A stretch of 64,000 nt of DNA from Methanohalophilus sp. RSK (lineage in GTDB: Archaea; Halobacteriota; Methanosarcinia; Methanosarcinales; Methanosarcinaceae): contig NZ_RDSK01000013.1 in assembly GCF_003722075.1 (NCBI RefSeq), forward strand, positions 1-64,000, in the 5' to 3' direction. Positions within the stretch are counted from its first letter, which is position 1; every line of letters begins with the position of its first letter. A program made the position numbers and the translations under genes. The notes beneath the pieces are model-generated. The model did no database searches. It saw nothing but the letters and a program-made list of their open reading frames with translations, and had not been told where the DNA came from. Below, one piece after another: positions 31,800 to 41,353 of the stretch.

Positions 31800-32789
31800 A
31801 TGGTATCAACGATAAAGGATATTGATGAACGCGCATTTATCTCACAGCTGGCTTCAGTTTTTGGCAGGGGTAACAGGGAATTGAGGGTGCCTGCCGGGGA
31901 TGATGATTGTGCGGTCCTTGAATTTGGCGGGGAGTACCTTGTAGTTACTACAGACATGTTGCACCAAAAAACCGATTTTCCCGATACGATGACCCCCTGG
32001 CAGATCGGCTGGATGGCTGCTGCGGTGAATTTCAGTGATATTGCTGCAATGGGCGGCCAGCCTCTGGGTTTGCTTGCAGCGGTGGGTTATCCTGAGAATA
32101 TGTCTCTGGCAGATGCCGGCGAGATTGCCCGGGGAATGCGGGATTGTGCACAATTCTGCGAAACTTCTGTGATCGGAGGGGACGTGGATTCCCATGAGGA
32201 ACTTACCATCACAGGAACTGCCCTGGGCAGGGTTTCCAAAGAAGAACTTCTCACCCGTAAAGGATCAAAACCCGGAGATCTGGTTTGTGTTACCGGCACC
32301 CTGGGGGCAGCCGGGGCAGCCCTGGAAGCCTACCTGAAAAAGATGGATTTTGATGACGATTTCATGAAATCCCTGCTGGAACCCGTGCCCCGGATTGTCG
32401 AGGGCAGGATGCTTGCAAAAAGCGGTGCTGTGACCTCTGCCATGGATACCAGTGACGGTCTGGCACTGTCGCTGTATGATCTTGCCGCTGTCAATGACGT
32501 GGGTTTTGTCCTGAGGGAAGAATCCCTCCCAATAGACAGGCGTGTTTCTGAGATTGCTTCAAGCAAGCAAGAAGCCCTGGAAATGGCGCTGTATTCAGGC
32601 GGGGATTTCGAGTTGTTGGTAACGGTTTCAAGGGAGATGTTCGAGGCGTTACAGGCCGAATCTTATTTAACTGTTGTAGGAGAAACTGTTGGCATTGATG
32701 CAGGTATTAACTTAATTGGCAAAGATAGGGCAAACTTTGCTATTAATCGAAAAGGTTATTTACATATAGGAACATCTGAACAGATATGA
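31800..32789 (+). CDS. thiL: Thiamine-monophosphate kinase
   Basis: A 329-aa ATP-grasp-like (PurM fold) kinase that forms thiamine diphosphate from thiamine phosphate. The start ATG 31800 has GGAGG 6 nt upstream and gives MVSTIKDIDERAFI, matching the family. Motifs are AGDDDCAVLE, DMLHQKTDFP, NFSDIAAMGG, GGDVDSHEELTITG, AMDTSDGLALSL and SGGDFELLVTV. It completes thiamine synthesis with Thi4 earlier in the window. Confidence 0.93.
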   Translation: MVSTIKDIDERAFISQLASVFGRGNRELRVPAGDDDCAVLEFGGEYLVVTTDMLHQKTDFPDTMTPWQIGWMAAAVNFSDIAAMGGQPLGLLAAVGYPENMSLADAGEIARGMRDCAQFCETSVIGGDVDSHEELTITGTALGRVSKEELLTRKGSKPGDLVCVTGTLGAAGAALEAYLKKMDFDDDFMKSLLEPVPRIVEGRMLAKSGAVTSAMDTSDGLALSLYDLAAVNDVGFVLREESLPIDRRVSEIASSKQEALEMALYSGGDFELLVTVSREMFEALQAESYLTVVGETVGIDAGINLIGKDRANFAINRKGYLHIGTSEQI

Positions 32790-32810
32790 TTATACAAAGG
32801 AGATTATGCT

Positions 32811-35800
32811 ATGAAAACCGGATTTAAGATTTTATTGATAGGATTGATGATTATTGGTATGAGTTGCGGAGTGGCAGCGGCTGCTGCACCCACATTCAAT
32901 GATGGCGGTGTAACGCCTGGAAATGGTGAAATCGGACAAGATTTTACATTCACCGCAAATTTCAGTGATGCAGATAATGATTCTATTTCTGTTAATATCA
33001 CGATTGATGGTATTGACTATGAGATGAACGAATCAAATTCTGGTGACACTAATTATAGTGACGGTAAAGATTTTTATTTTGACTTCACTCCCGGCACAAC
33101 CCATGATTCAAGTGTTGCGAACGCTTCTCATCCATACAATTTCTCAGCTACTGCTGCAGGAGATACAACCGGTCCTTCTGGGGGTGGAACATTTGAGATA
33201 TTGAACACAAAACCATCTCTTATCAATCAAGGCGTGTCATCAACATCGGGTAACAATTCTACAAATTTTGACTTCACAGTTACTTTTACAGATGCAAATA
33301 ATGATAGTGCAGCTTATGTAAATGTAACTATTAACGGAACTGAATATGGGATGAATGAATCAAATTCGGGAGATGACACAACTATTGATGGAAAGGACTA
33401 TGAATTTAACAAATCAGGTTCTTTCTTTGGTCTCGGTATTTTTGACTATTTTTTCACTGCTTCTGATGGAACAGATACAGCAGATCCAACTTCTACAGAA
33501 TCATTTACAGTGAATAATGCACCCCAGTTAGACGGCTCTGTTTCACCTTCAACTGGGTCTCCGACAACTACATTTTATTTCAATGCAACCTATACTGACC
33601 TTGATAATCAGACTCCTTCAACCATTCAAGTTTACATAAACAGCACTCACGATATGGATTACATAAACGGCACTCACGATATGGATCCGGTGGATACCGG
33701 GGATACCGATTACACTGATGGTAAAAATTATACCTACAATATGTCAGGTTTCCCTGAAGACACTTATTCATATCATTTTGAAGCATCCGACGGAACTGAA
33801 ACAGTAACGTATACAAACACTCCTGATACTTTCGATTCAGCAGTTTCAAACCATGAACCCACAATAGATGGAAAAGCTGAATATGAAACCGGATCAAATA
33901 TCGTCGGTTCTAAAATTTACTTCAATGCAACATATAAAGATCAGGACAATAACGAGTCTGATTATGTGAGGGTAGTAATAAAAGGTGATACTCATAATAT
34001 GAGTAAGGTTTCATCCAACAATCCAGAGGATGGTGTGGATTATTCATATAATACTACATCTCTTGGTGAAGGAAACTATACGTACCAATTCTTTGCTTCA
34101 GATGGTACATTTGAAGCAAATTCTTCGGAAAAGACAGTAACCATCCAATCTTCTACATATTACTGGGGTAACCGTATCTGGGAAGAAGGAAATCAGTCAA
34201 CCACGTACACATGGAACGGCCGTAGTTTCTCCGGTTTCTACTATGACCTTGACACAGGTGATACTTCCGAGTCTATGACAATCACGATTGATGTCGATGG
34301 TCGTGAGATAGAGGAAAATGCCCTTTTGTATAGTACCGTGCCTATATCCAAGGAATTTGAGTACAATGGCTGGGACAATTACCAGATAATAGGCTTCATG
34401 GCAGAGCGATATTTTGCTGGTTATAAAAATACATCTACATCTATCGTAGATAGCGACCTCAGTCTGATGTCAGATGGCATCCTATCAAAGGTTCTTTTGG
34501 ATACAGACGATGACGAATCCATCTACTCCGGATCATCTCTGGCTCTTGAGGAAGGTTATAACCTCAATATTCAGCAGGTGGATGTAAACGGGGACAGTGT
34601 ATGGATAAGCCTTACTCAGGATGGAGATGAGGTAGATGATGCAATCCTTTCCTCCGGTGACACCTATGTTTATGAAAAGGACCTTGGAGGCGTGGATGAT
34701 GTCCCCGTAATTGCAGTACATATTGAGGACGTATTCAGTGGTACTGAGACAAATGCTGTCTTTATTGACGGTATTTTCCAGATCTCCGATGACTATGTGG
34801 AAATCGATGAAGGCGATGAATACGGCGAGATGACGATTTCCAATGTAGGTAAGACTGAAATAGAAATGAAAAATGAGGACGGTTCCATCGACCTTGATGA
34901 AGGCGACATTATTGACATCATGGGCAAACTCAAATTCATAGTAGCAGACGATAATGATGTATTGAGATTTGCACCCTTTGTCGATATGTCCGAACCCGGC
35001 ACCTATGAACTAAGGGGTACCATTGCTGAAGATCAGGGCTTTACCTGGACTCCATTGAACTTCGAGGGTTTCTATTATGACATAGATGAGGGGCTGAGCA
35101 GTGAATCTCTTACTGTGGAATATGATGGACGGTCAATTGATGAAGGTAATCTAACTTATAAAGCTGAACCTGTACCTGTAGATTTCGAATACAATAACTG
35201 GGGTAAATATAATGTAATCGGTTTCATGGCCGAGAAGTATTTCGCAGGATATGATGACAGTGAGTTTGGAGGTGAAATTTATGATTCAGATCTCATGTCC
35301 AGCGGCCAGCTTTCAAAGGTCCTGATAGATGATGACGATGAAAAATCGGTCTATACAGGTTCCTCCCTGATTCTGGAAGAAGGTTATGCCCTTAATATTC
35401 AGGAAATTGATGTCAATGGTGAAAGGGTAATGGTTGAACTGACCCGGGATGGAGATGACGTTGAGTCAGGTATAATATCTTCCAACGATGAATATGTCTA
35501 TGAGAAAGATGTCGGTGATGAAGACGATGTGCCAATAATCGTTGTCCATTTCAATGAAGTGTTCAGCGGTACTGAAACCAGTGCTGTATTTGTTGAAGGT
35601 ATCTTCCAGATCTCCGAAGATTATGAAGAAGTTGAAGATGGGGACACATTTGGGGAGATGGAAGTTACCGGTACAAGTCCGATCACTCTGAAAAATGAAG
35701 ACTCCATCGACCTTGATGAAGACAGCACCATCGACATCATGGGCGAGATCAAATTCAAGGTTGCCGATGACAGCAGTAATGTCCGTTACTACCCATTCGT

Positions 35801-36737
35801 TGAAGTGGAAACCGAACCCGATGAATCCCTGGACATTGATATCGAACCAACCACTGTTGTCGAAGGCGAGGAAATCACTTTCACAGTAACCTCCCGTGGG
35901 GCTTCTATCAGGGATGCATCGATACTCATTGATGATGAAAAGGTTGGAACTACCTCAGATGAAGGTGTTTTCGAGTATGATACTGGTGATGCCGGTACGT
36001 TTACTGCAACAGCTGAAAAGGAAGGCTATGTTTCATCAAAAGGCAGTTTCGAAGTAATATCTCCTGAGGATGAGAGCAAAAAGATCAGTATCGAAGTTTC
36101 CCCTGAGGAAGTCTTTGAGGGTACACCGATAACCATCTCTGTGGTCAAGGCGATCGGCTCCGAACCACTGGAGGATGCCGAGGTATTCTTTGACGGCACA
36201 TCCCTGGGTGAGACTGATGAGGACGGCACGATAACCTACAATCCCAAAGAGCCCGGCACCCACAAGCTGGAAGCCAAAGTTGATGGTTACCTTGATGCAG
36301 AATTGAACATCAAGGTCAATGAACTGGCAGCAAACTTCGAATTCAGCAATCTGAGGATCGATCCGCTTCCTGCCACTGCCGGTGAGGAATTCACGGTAAT
36401 GCTTGAATCGACCAACACAGGTAATGCAGAGGGCAGTTACACGGTCGAGTTATCGATCAACGACAATGTGACAGACAGCCAGGAAATCACTCTCGGACAG
36501 AACAATTCCACAACCGTTGAATTCACCTCTACTGCAGGTGAGCCGGGTACCTATCTTGTCAAGGCAGGCGGCCTTTCAACAACCATGGATGTGGAAGAGG
36601 GAACAAGTATTGTATGGTATGCCCTTGGTGGCCTTATCCTTGCAGTTGGTGGAGGTGCAGCCTACGTATTTGCCACAGGCGGAACTGCCAAATTCGCTGA
36701 GATCGCAGAATCCCTGCGTTCCATGCTGGGCAGGTAA
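32811..36737 (+). CDS. S-layer protein with tandem DUF1608 domains and membrane anchor
   Basis: A 1308-aa cell-envelope protein. A signal peptide is at 1-26. Four beta-sandwich repeats of about 100 residues (D-x-D-N/D-N-x and ASDGT motifs) fill about 27-445. Two S-layer DUF1608/TIGR01567 domains start at about 450 and 744 (FSGFYYDLDTGD and FEGFYYDIDEG). A tether has two Ig/PEGA-like repeats (about 1007-1170) and a CARDB-like domain (1175-1260). A transmembrane helix (1265-1290) is followed by a short basic tail. The layout resembles the Methanosarcina S-layer protein with an added N-terminal stalk. It is very acidic, with many N-x-S/T sites. Confidence 0.88.
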   Translation: MKTGFKILLIGLMIIGMSCGVAAAAAPTFNDGGVTPGNGEIGQDFTFTANFSDADNDSISVNITIDGIDYEMNESNSGDTNYSDGKDFYFDFTPGTTHDSSVANASHPYNFSATAAGDTTGPSGGGTFEILNTKPSLINQGVSSTSGNNSTNFDFTVTFTDANNDSAAYVNVTINGTEYGMNESNSGDDTTIDGKDYEFNKSGSFFGLGIFDYFFTASDGTDTADPTSTESFTVNNAPQLDGSVSPSTGSPTTTFYFNATYTDLDNQTPSTIQVYINSTHDMDYINGTHDMDPVDTGDTDYTDGKNYTYNMSGFPEDTYSYHFEASDGTETVTYTNTPDTFDSAVSNHEPTIDGKAEYETGSNIVGSKIYFNATYKDQDNNESDYVRVVIKGDTHNMSKVSSNNPEDGVDYSYNTTSLGEGNYTYQFFASDGTFEANSSEKTVTIQSSTYYWGNRIWEEGNQSTTYTWNGRSFSGFYYDLDTGDTSESMTITIDVDGREIEENALLYSTVPISKEFEYNGWDNYQIIGFMAERYFAGYKNTSTSIVDSDLSLMSDGILSKVLLDTDDDESIYSGSSLALEEGYNLNIQQVDVNGDSVWISLTQDGDEVDDAILSSGDTYVYEKDLGGVDDVPVIAVHIEDVFSGTETNAVFIDGIFQISDDYVEIDEGDEYGEMTISNVGKTEIEMKNEDGSIDLDEGDIIDIMGKLKFIVADDNDVLRFAPFVDMSEPGTYELRGTIAEDQGFTWTPLNFEGFYYDIDEGLSSESLTVEYDGRSIDEGNLTYKAEPVPVDFEYNNWGKYNVIGFMAEKYFAGYDDSEFGGEIYDSDLMSSGQLSKVLIDDDDEKSVYTGSSLILEEGYALNIQEIDVNGERVMVELTRDGDDVESGIISSNDEYVYEKDVGDEDDVPIIVVHFNEVFSGTETSAVFVEGIFQISEDYEEVEDGDTFGEMEVTGTSPITLKNEDSIDLDEDSTIDIMGEIKFKVADDSSNVRYYPFVEVETEPDESLDIDIEPTTVVEGEEITFTVTSRGASIRDASILIDDEKVGTTSDEGVFEYDTGDAGTFTATAEKEGYVSSKGSFEVISPEDESKKISIEVSPEEVFEGTPITISVVKAIGSEPLEDAEVFFDGTSLGETDEDGTITYNPKEPGTHKLEAKVDGYLDAELNIKVNELAANFEFSNLRIDPLPATAGEEFTVMLESTNTGNAEGSYTVELSINDNVTDSQEITLGQNNSTTVEFTSTAGEPGTYLVKAGGLSTTMDVEEGTSIVWYALGGLILAVGGGAAYVFATGGTAKFAEIAESLRSMLGR

Positions 36738-36748
36738 AACCAGAACAT

Positions 36749-36768
36749 GAGCGCTTAGAAAAGCGCTC
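36749..36768. terminator. Terminator hairpin after the S-layer gene
   Basis: GAGCGCTT and AAGCGCTC with an AGAA loop form a perfect 8-bp stem, followed by a T-rich run. It lies between two converging genes, so it may serve both strands. Confidence 0.65.
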
Positions 36769-36781
36769 TTATCTTCTTTTT

Positions 36782-37309
36782 TCATTCCATTTCCATTTTT
36801 CGTGCCACATTCTCGATTGCCTCAAGAAGACTATCCTTTGGCATAATGGTAGATACAGGTATTTTGATGATTTTTTCCACCGTAGGGCTTACGATAGGTG
36901 CGCATACCAGTGCCCTTGCTCCTTCCCTTTCAGCCCGTACAGCCGCAATGATCGCTTCTTCCATGGAGGTAGCTGCATACTCTCGTATGGTGCACAGGTT
37001 TCCGTGAATTTTCCTTTTTGTCTCTTTAATATTATCCAGTACCGGCCGGGATGCTATAACAGCTATGAATTCTCCGCCCTCATGGCCTTCGAGTTTCTTT
37101 ATGGTTTTCACTATCTGGCGCATCGTGCGTAAATTGGGTTCCCGGTTGCCGGACATAAGTTTGTAGAGGGTACTTGGTGGAATGGAGGAATGTTCGGAAA
37201 ATTCTATCGCTGTAAGACCCAGATCCTCCTTGATGACCTTCAGTAAAGTATGCTGGAACGCTTCATCGGATTCAAATGCTGATTCGATAACTTTGTCTGC
37301 AATACTCAT
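36782..37309 (-). CDS. HTH (XRE-like) transcriptional regulator
   Basis: A 175-aa regulator. A helix-turn-helix at about 20-75 reads GLTAIEFSEHSSIPPSTLYKLMSGNREPNLRTMRQIVKTI. The C-terminal domain (about 85-170) has CTIREYAATSMEEAIIAAVRAEREGARALVCAPIVSPTVEKI, an effector-type fold resembling PrpR-N sensing domains. ATG 37309 (MSIADKV) is preferred over the upstream 37336. It is divergent from an ABC transporter operon across 170 bp, so it may regulate it. Confidence 0.75.
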   Translation of the reverse strand: MSIADKVIESAFESDEAFQHTLLKVIKEDLGLTAIEFSEHSSIPPSTLYKLMSGNREPNLRTMRQIVKTIKKLEGHEGGEFIAVIASRPVLDNIKETKRKIHGNLCTIREYAATSMEEAIIAAVRAEREGARALVCAPIVSPTVEKIIKIPVSTIMPKDSLLEAIENVARKMEME

Positions 37310-37396
37310 TTTCCTATCTCCATTTATTTCTAGCATTAAAAGGGAATGATTGATGATATATTAATACTTTTAGGACATAATATGGCGACATAAGGC

Positions 37397-37412
37397 AATA
37401 TATAAATAATGT
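37397..37412 (+). promoter_or_regulatory. Probable promoter of the SsuA/TauA-like transporter operon
   Basis: CAATATATAAATAATG holds a TATA box about 70-80 bp upstream of the ATG 37480. AGGTGG, 6 nt before the ATG, is the Shine-Dalgarno. Confidence 0.45.
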
Positions 37413-37479
37413 CTCGATTACATTAACAATATTGGCTATATAGTAGATTATAGTGATAAATATAAAAAGGTGGATCATA

Positions 37480-38493
37480 ATGAAAAAAATCAGTAAAATA
37501 CTAATCCTCATGCTTGTTGTGGCAGGTGCTGTCTTCCTTGCAGGCTGTGCTTCCCAGGATGGAGACGGAGGAGCAGAAGAGGCGGCGGACGTGACCACTC
37601 TTAATATAGGTTACCAACCCAGTACCCATCAGCTTTCCTATATGACAGCCAGGGAAAAAGGATGGTGGGAAGAGGATCTTGCTTCCAATGGTGTGGAAGA
37701 AGTGAAAGAATATGAATTCCCGACCGGTGCTCCTGAAATGCAGGCAATGCTTGCTGGTGACCTGGATGTGGCCTATGTCGGCGCTGCACCATTCGTATCA
37801 GCCCTGAGTAACGGTCTTGATGCCAAAGTAGTTGCAGGCGTGAATTCCCAGGGATCCGATCTTGTATTGCGTCCTGAATTTTCCTATGAAAGTCCCGAAG
37901 ATCTCAAGGGATTGAGCATTGCAACGTTCCCACCGGGCACGATTCAGGATACAATTCTGCGTAACTGGCTGAAAGAAAACGGTATCGATCCGGACAAAGA
38001 TGTTGATATAAAACCGATGGGTCCCGGTGATGCTATCTCTGCAATTTCCGCAGGCCAGATTGATGCTGCATTCCTGCCCCATCCTGCTCCAACCCTGATT
38101 GAACAGGAAGGCAACGGCAGGTCAATTGTATCTTCAGGGGAAATGCTTCCCGATCATGCATGCTGTGTAGTTGTTGTGAGTGGTGATCTCATACGCAATC
38201 ATCCGGAAATGGTGGCCGAGATTGTAAAAACCCACATAAAAGCCACAGATTATAATCTTGACAATAAGGATGAAGCTGCACAGATATTTGCAGATAAACA
38301 GGGCTGGGATGTTGATGTGGTTCGTGCTTCCCTGAAAGAATGGGATGGTCAGTGGATTGCTGATCCTGCCATAATAGCAGATTCCACTGTGGATTATGCA
38401 CAGGTGCAGTATGAACTTGGTTATGTCGATGAGGAATTCGCCCAGGAAGATATATTCGACATGAGTTTCTATGAACTGGCCATAACTGAGTAA
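37480..38493 (+). CDS. ABC transporter substrate-binding lipoprotein (SsuA/TauA/NitT family)
   Basis: A 337-aa extracytoplasmic binding protein. The lipobox-like end of the signal peptide is VFLAGCASQ (Cys about 24). The core LNIGYQPSTHQLSYMTAREKGWWEE, FPTGAPEMQAMLAGDLDVAYVGAAPF and PEDLKGLSIATFPPGTIQD is typical of NMT1/SsuA-type proteins, which bind sulfonates, nitrate, taurine or pyrimidines. The ligand is not predictable here; a sulfonate (such as coenzyme M) is one idea. First gene of a three-gene operon. Confidence 0.88.
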   Translation: MKKISKILILMLVVAGAVFLAGCASQDGDGGAEEAADVTTLNIGYQPSTHQLSYMTAREKGWWEEDLASNGVEEVKEYEFPTGAPEMQAMLAGDLDVAYVGAAPFVSALSNGLDAKVVAGVNSQGSDLVLRPEFSYESPEDLKGLSIATFPPGTIQDTILRNWLKENGIDPDKDVDIKPMGPGDAISAISAGQIDAAFLPHPAPTLIEQEGNGRSIVSSGEMLPDHACCVVVVSGDLIRNHPEMVAEIVKTHIKATDYNLDNKDEAAQIFADKQGWDVDVVRASLKEWDGQWIADPAIIADSTVDYAQVQYELGYVDEEFAQEDIFDMSFYELAITE

Positions 38494-38577
38494 AATAAAC
38501 AGCAACCCTTTTAAGGACCTGTTGATTATAGGTCGCCGGAAGTGGAGGTAATTCCTCCACATATTTCCGGAGGTATC

Positions 38578-39357
38578 ATGAAAACCAAACCGGTTTCAAA
38601 AAAAGGCATAGAAATCATTTCTCTGGTAACAGCCATTATAATATGGCAACTTATAGCTGATTTTGTTATCGGGAATACCTTCATTCTTCCAAGTTTTACA
38701 GATGTAGTTTATGCTTTCATCAAAATAATCGAAAAGGGAGTTCTGTTCACCGATCTTTCAATAAGTCTGCTGCACTTTGGAATAGGTATCATTTCGGCTC
38801 TTGTTATAGGTGTCCCAACCGGGATTGCAATGGGATGGTTCCATAATGCAGACAGGGCAGCAGATCCCCTGATAGAGATTGTACGTCCGATTCCTCCTCT
38901 TGCATGGATTCCCTTTGCAATTGTATGGTTTGGCCTAACTCACATATCTGCCGGATTTGTAGTTTTTGTAGGGGCTGTTTTCCCGATTATTATCAATACA
39001 TTGACCGGTTTCAAGAGCGTTTCAAAAGTTTATGTGGAAGCCGGTAAGGTACTGGGTTGCATGAAAAGCACTTCTCTTATTCGTTATATTGCACTACCCT
39101 ATTCACTGCCCTCTATAGCTGCAGGCATAAGAATTGCCATGGGTGTTGGCTGGATGTGTCTGGTAGCAGCTGAGATGTTCGGTGTCAGTAAAAACGGTCT
39201 GGGATACAAGATATGGTGGCATTATTATCTGCACCAGATGGATTTCGTGCTGGTCTACATGCTCATTCTGGGCTTTTTGGGATTGTTGATAGATCGTGTT
39301 TTCCGCTGGTATGTGGACGGGAAATTGCTCAAATGGAGAAAAGGAGTCGTTGTTTAA
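38578..39357 (+). CDS. ABC transporter permease (SsuC/TauC family)
   Basis: A 259-aa membrane protein with about six helices, from ATG 38578 with GGAGG 7 nt upstream. The EAA loop is YVEAGKVLGCMKSTSLIRYIALPYSLPSI, the contact site for the ATPase. IVRPIPPLAWIPFAIVWFGL is the family hallmark. It couples to the ATPase gene that begins directly after its stop. Confidence 0.92.
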   Translation: MKTKPVSKKGIEIISLVTAIIIWQLIADFVIGNTFILPSFTDVVYAFIKIIEKGVLFTDLSISLLHFGIGIISALVIGVPTGIAMGWFHNADRAADPLIEIVRPIPPLAWIPFAIVWFGLTHISAGFVVFVGAVFPIIINTLTGFKSVSKVYVEAGKVLGCMKSTSLIRYIALPYSLPSIAAGIRIAMGVGWMCLVAAEMFGVSKNGLGYKIWWHYYLHQMDFVLVYMLILGFLGLLIDRVFRWYVDGKLLKWRKGVVV

Positions 39358-40113
39358 ATGGGCCGACTTGTGATTGAGAATGTGGGACAGAGTTTTGAGA
39401 AGGATAGAGGTGAGGCTACCGATGCCCTCAGGGATGTGAATTTTGAGGTTAAAGATGGGGAGTTTGTCTGTATCATTGGTCCATCAGGTTGCGGAAAAAC
39501 CACTTTATTGAGAATCGTTGCCGGCCTTGACAGGGCTGATTCGGGCAGGATCCTGCTGGATGGAGAGACAATAAACTCTCCAGATCCTCGCAGGGGCATG
39601 GTTTTTCAGGAATATTCGCTGTTCCCCTGGCGGACAGTCATGGATAATGTGACCTTCGGCCTGGACATGAGTGGTATGGATAGGAAAGAATCCAGGAAGA
39701 TTGCTGAAGAATATCTGAGGCTTGTAGGTCTTGAACAGTTCAGGGATAGTTATCCTTACGAACTTTCAGGAGGAATGAGACAAAGGATTGCGATTGTCAG
39801 AGCTCTTGCAAATGACCCGGCGGTTTTACTTATGGATGAGCCTTTTGGATCCCTGGATGCCCAGACACGCAATAAACTCCAGCAGGAACTGTTACAGATA
39901 TGGGAATCTAAAAAGATTACAATTCTTTTTGTAACACACAGTGTGGATGAAGCAGTTTATCTCTCCGACAGGATTGCTGTTATGACTTCCCGCCCCGGGC
40001 GAATAAAGGAAATGGTTGATGTTGATCTGTCCCGGCCCAGGGACAGGACAAGTACCTCTGCAAATAAACTGCGTAACCGTCTGCTGAATATGCTGGCTGA
40101 AGAAAATAAGTAA
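39358..40113 (+). CDS. ABC transporter ATP-binding protein (SsuB/TauB family)
   Basis: A 251-aa ATPase. Walker A is GPSGCGKTT (about 40-48), Q-loop VFQEYSLFPW, signature LSGGMRQR, Walker B VLLMDEPFG and H-loop FVTHSVDEA. The ATG follows the permease TAA without a gap, so translation is coupled. With the two preceding genes it forms a complete importer. Confidence 0.94.
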   Translation: MGRLVIENVGQSFEKDRGEATDALRDVNFEVKDGEFVCIIGPSGCGKTTLLRIVAGLDRADSGRILLDGETINSPDPRRGMVFQEYSLFPWRTVMDNVTFGLDMSGMDRKESRKIAEEYLRLVGLEQFRDSYPYELSGGMRQRIAIVRALANDPAVLLMDEPFGSLDAQTRNKLQQELLQIWESKKITILFVTHSVDEAVYLSDRIAVMTSRPGRIKEMVDVDLSRPRDRTSTSANKLRNRLLNMLAEENK

Positions 40114-40114
40114 T

Positions 40115-40555
40115 TCATTCAGAATGTACGATTACTTTCGTACCTGATTCTATACTTTCAACATTGACTTTACCAACAAGTTCCAGTTCTTTTTTTGCCC
40201 TTACAAACTTTATACTGCAACCAGGCCTTACCTTCATCCACCCATCTGTAGTGGCTTGACCACTGATTGTACAACGATCAAGCAAGGTCGCATTCCTGCT
40301 GGCATGAATATTCCCGTCAATCCTGCAATCAGGGCCCAGTATCACTTCTTCTGCATGGAGGCTCCCTCTGATAACTGTACCCTTGCCCAGTTCCACGTTG
40401 CCGGCAACTTTCAGGTTTTTCCAGAAATTAGTATCAGGTCCTGTAATGAGATTTCCATCCAGGCTTACATTTTGCTCAAAATAGGATTTCTTCCGGACAA
40501 TATATGTATTGCTCTGTAGATGGAATTTCATGTTGTTCTCATTGTCTTCGTTCAT
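40115..40555 (-). CDS. Bactofilin-like polymer-forming protein
   Basis: A 146-aa protein made of short right-handed beta-helix turns (NVSLDGNLITGPDTNFWKNLKVAGNVELGKGTVIRGSLHAEEVILGPDCRIDGNIHA). This is the bactofilin (DUF583) pattern known for filament-forming cytoskeletal proteins. No signal peptide or membrane segment is visible. It converges with the transporter ATPase (1-bp gap). Its role in archaea is unknown. Confidence 0.8.
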   Translation of the reverse strand: MNEDNENNMKFHLQSNTYIVRKKSYFEQNVSLDGNLITGPDTNFWKNLKVAGNVELGKGTVIRGSLHAEEVILGPDCRIDGNIHASRNATLLDRCTISGQATTDGWMKVRPGCSIKFVRAKKELELVGKVNVESIESGTKVIVHSE

Positions 40556-40633
40556 GTTTCCAATATTATAAATGGCTTGTATTTTAGCCCTTCTGTTTCA
40601 AGCATTGATATACAGAGCAAGAGTTATCAATGA

Positions 40634-41353
40634 CTATGCAGTAGCCGTAATATCTCCGTTATTTTTGCCCCAGCTACCGTTATCATTTTGTTTTTCCAGT
40701 AACCACCGGATAGATTTGTCTATTTCGCCTGAGCGACCGGCCATTATCAGTGCCTGCATAACAAGATTGCTGGTTGCTATGAATTTCCAGCCTCCGTTCT
40801 CCTGCATCCGGGACAATAACCAGTCAGTTTTTTCCCGGATAAAATCAGTGTAATCTGTTCCTGTCAGTTCTGATTGTTTAATGAGGCAAATTATTATCAA
40901 TGCAGTTGTGCCGGGATGTTCCCATGTACGATTATAAGCTCTTATTATTTTCTGGCATTCCCCGGGACAGGCCACTTTTAGATCTGCAAGGGCAATCAGG
41001 GCATAAATTCTATCATATATATCTTCTAAAGTGCCATCCTTCTGTTTGGTTTTGATATAATGGGTAACTGCAGGATAGTAAATCCCCATTGTGGCAAGGG
41101 CTGATACACCTCTGCAAATTTCCCTGAAAGATTGTGGCTTGTGAATCTCTTTTATAAGGGTGGCTGTACGGGTATATCCCCTGTCCCAGAGATAGCTGGC
41201 AGTTGTGCTTCTGGCATATTCCTTGAGGGTCACAGGCGGATTTTCATCCAGCCAGTCAAGTCCTCTGCTTGCCGCATCGTTATATTTAGTTTCCTTTGCC
41301 TGAATCTTACAATCCCCTGGCTTTTCTGATGGGCTTTTCAGAGAGTTTTTCAA
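40634..41353 (-). CDS. Alpha-toroid (prenyltransferase/squalene-cyclase-like repeat) protein
   Basis: A 239-aa protein with helical repeats ending in short GGW/GSW motifs (RMQENGGWKFIATSNLVMQALIMAG and LLEKQNDNGSWGKNNGD), like the QW repeats of squalene cyclases and prenyltransferase beta-subunits. No DxDD catalytic motif is seen, so it is probably a structural or binding relative. Its first 47 bp overlap the DUF169 gene, with no later start that keeps the first helix. No signal peptide. Confidence 0.7.
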   Translation of the reverse strand: MKNSLKSPSEKPGDCKIQAKETKYNDAASRGLDWLDENPPVTLKEYARSTTASYLWDRGYTRTATLIKEIHKPQSFREICRGVSALATMGIYYPAVTHYIKTKQKDGTLEDIYDRIYALIALADLKVACPGECQKIIRAYNRTWEHPGTTALIIICLIKQSELTGTDYTDFIREKTDWLLSRMQENGGWKFIATSNLVMQALIMAGRSGEIDKSIRWLLEKQNDNGSWGKNNGDITATA

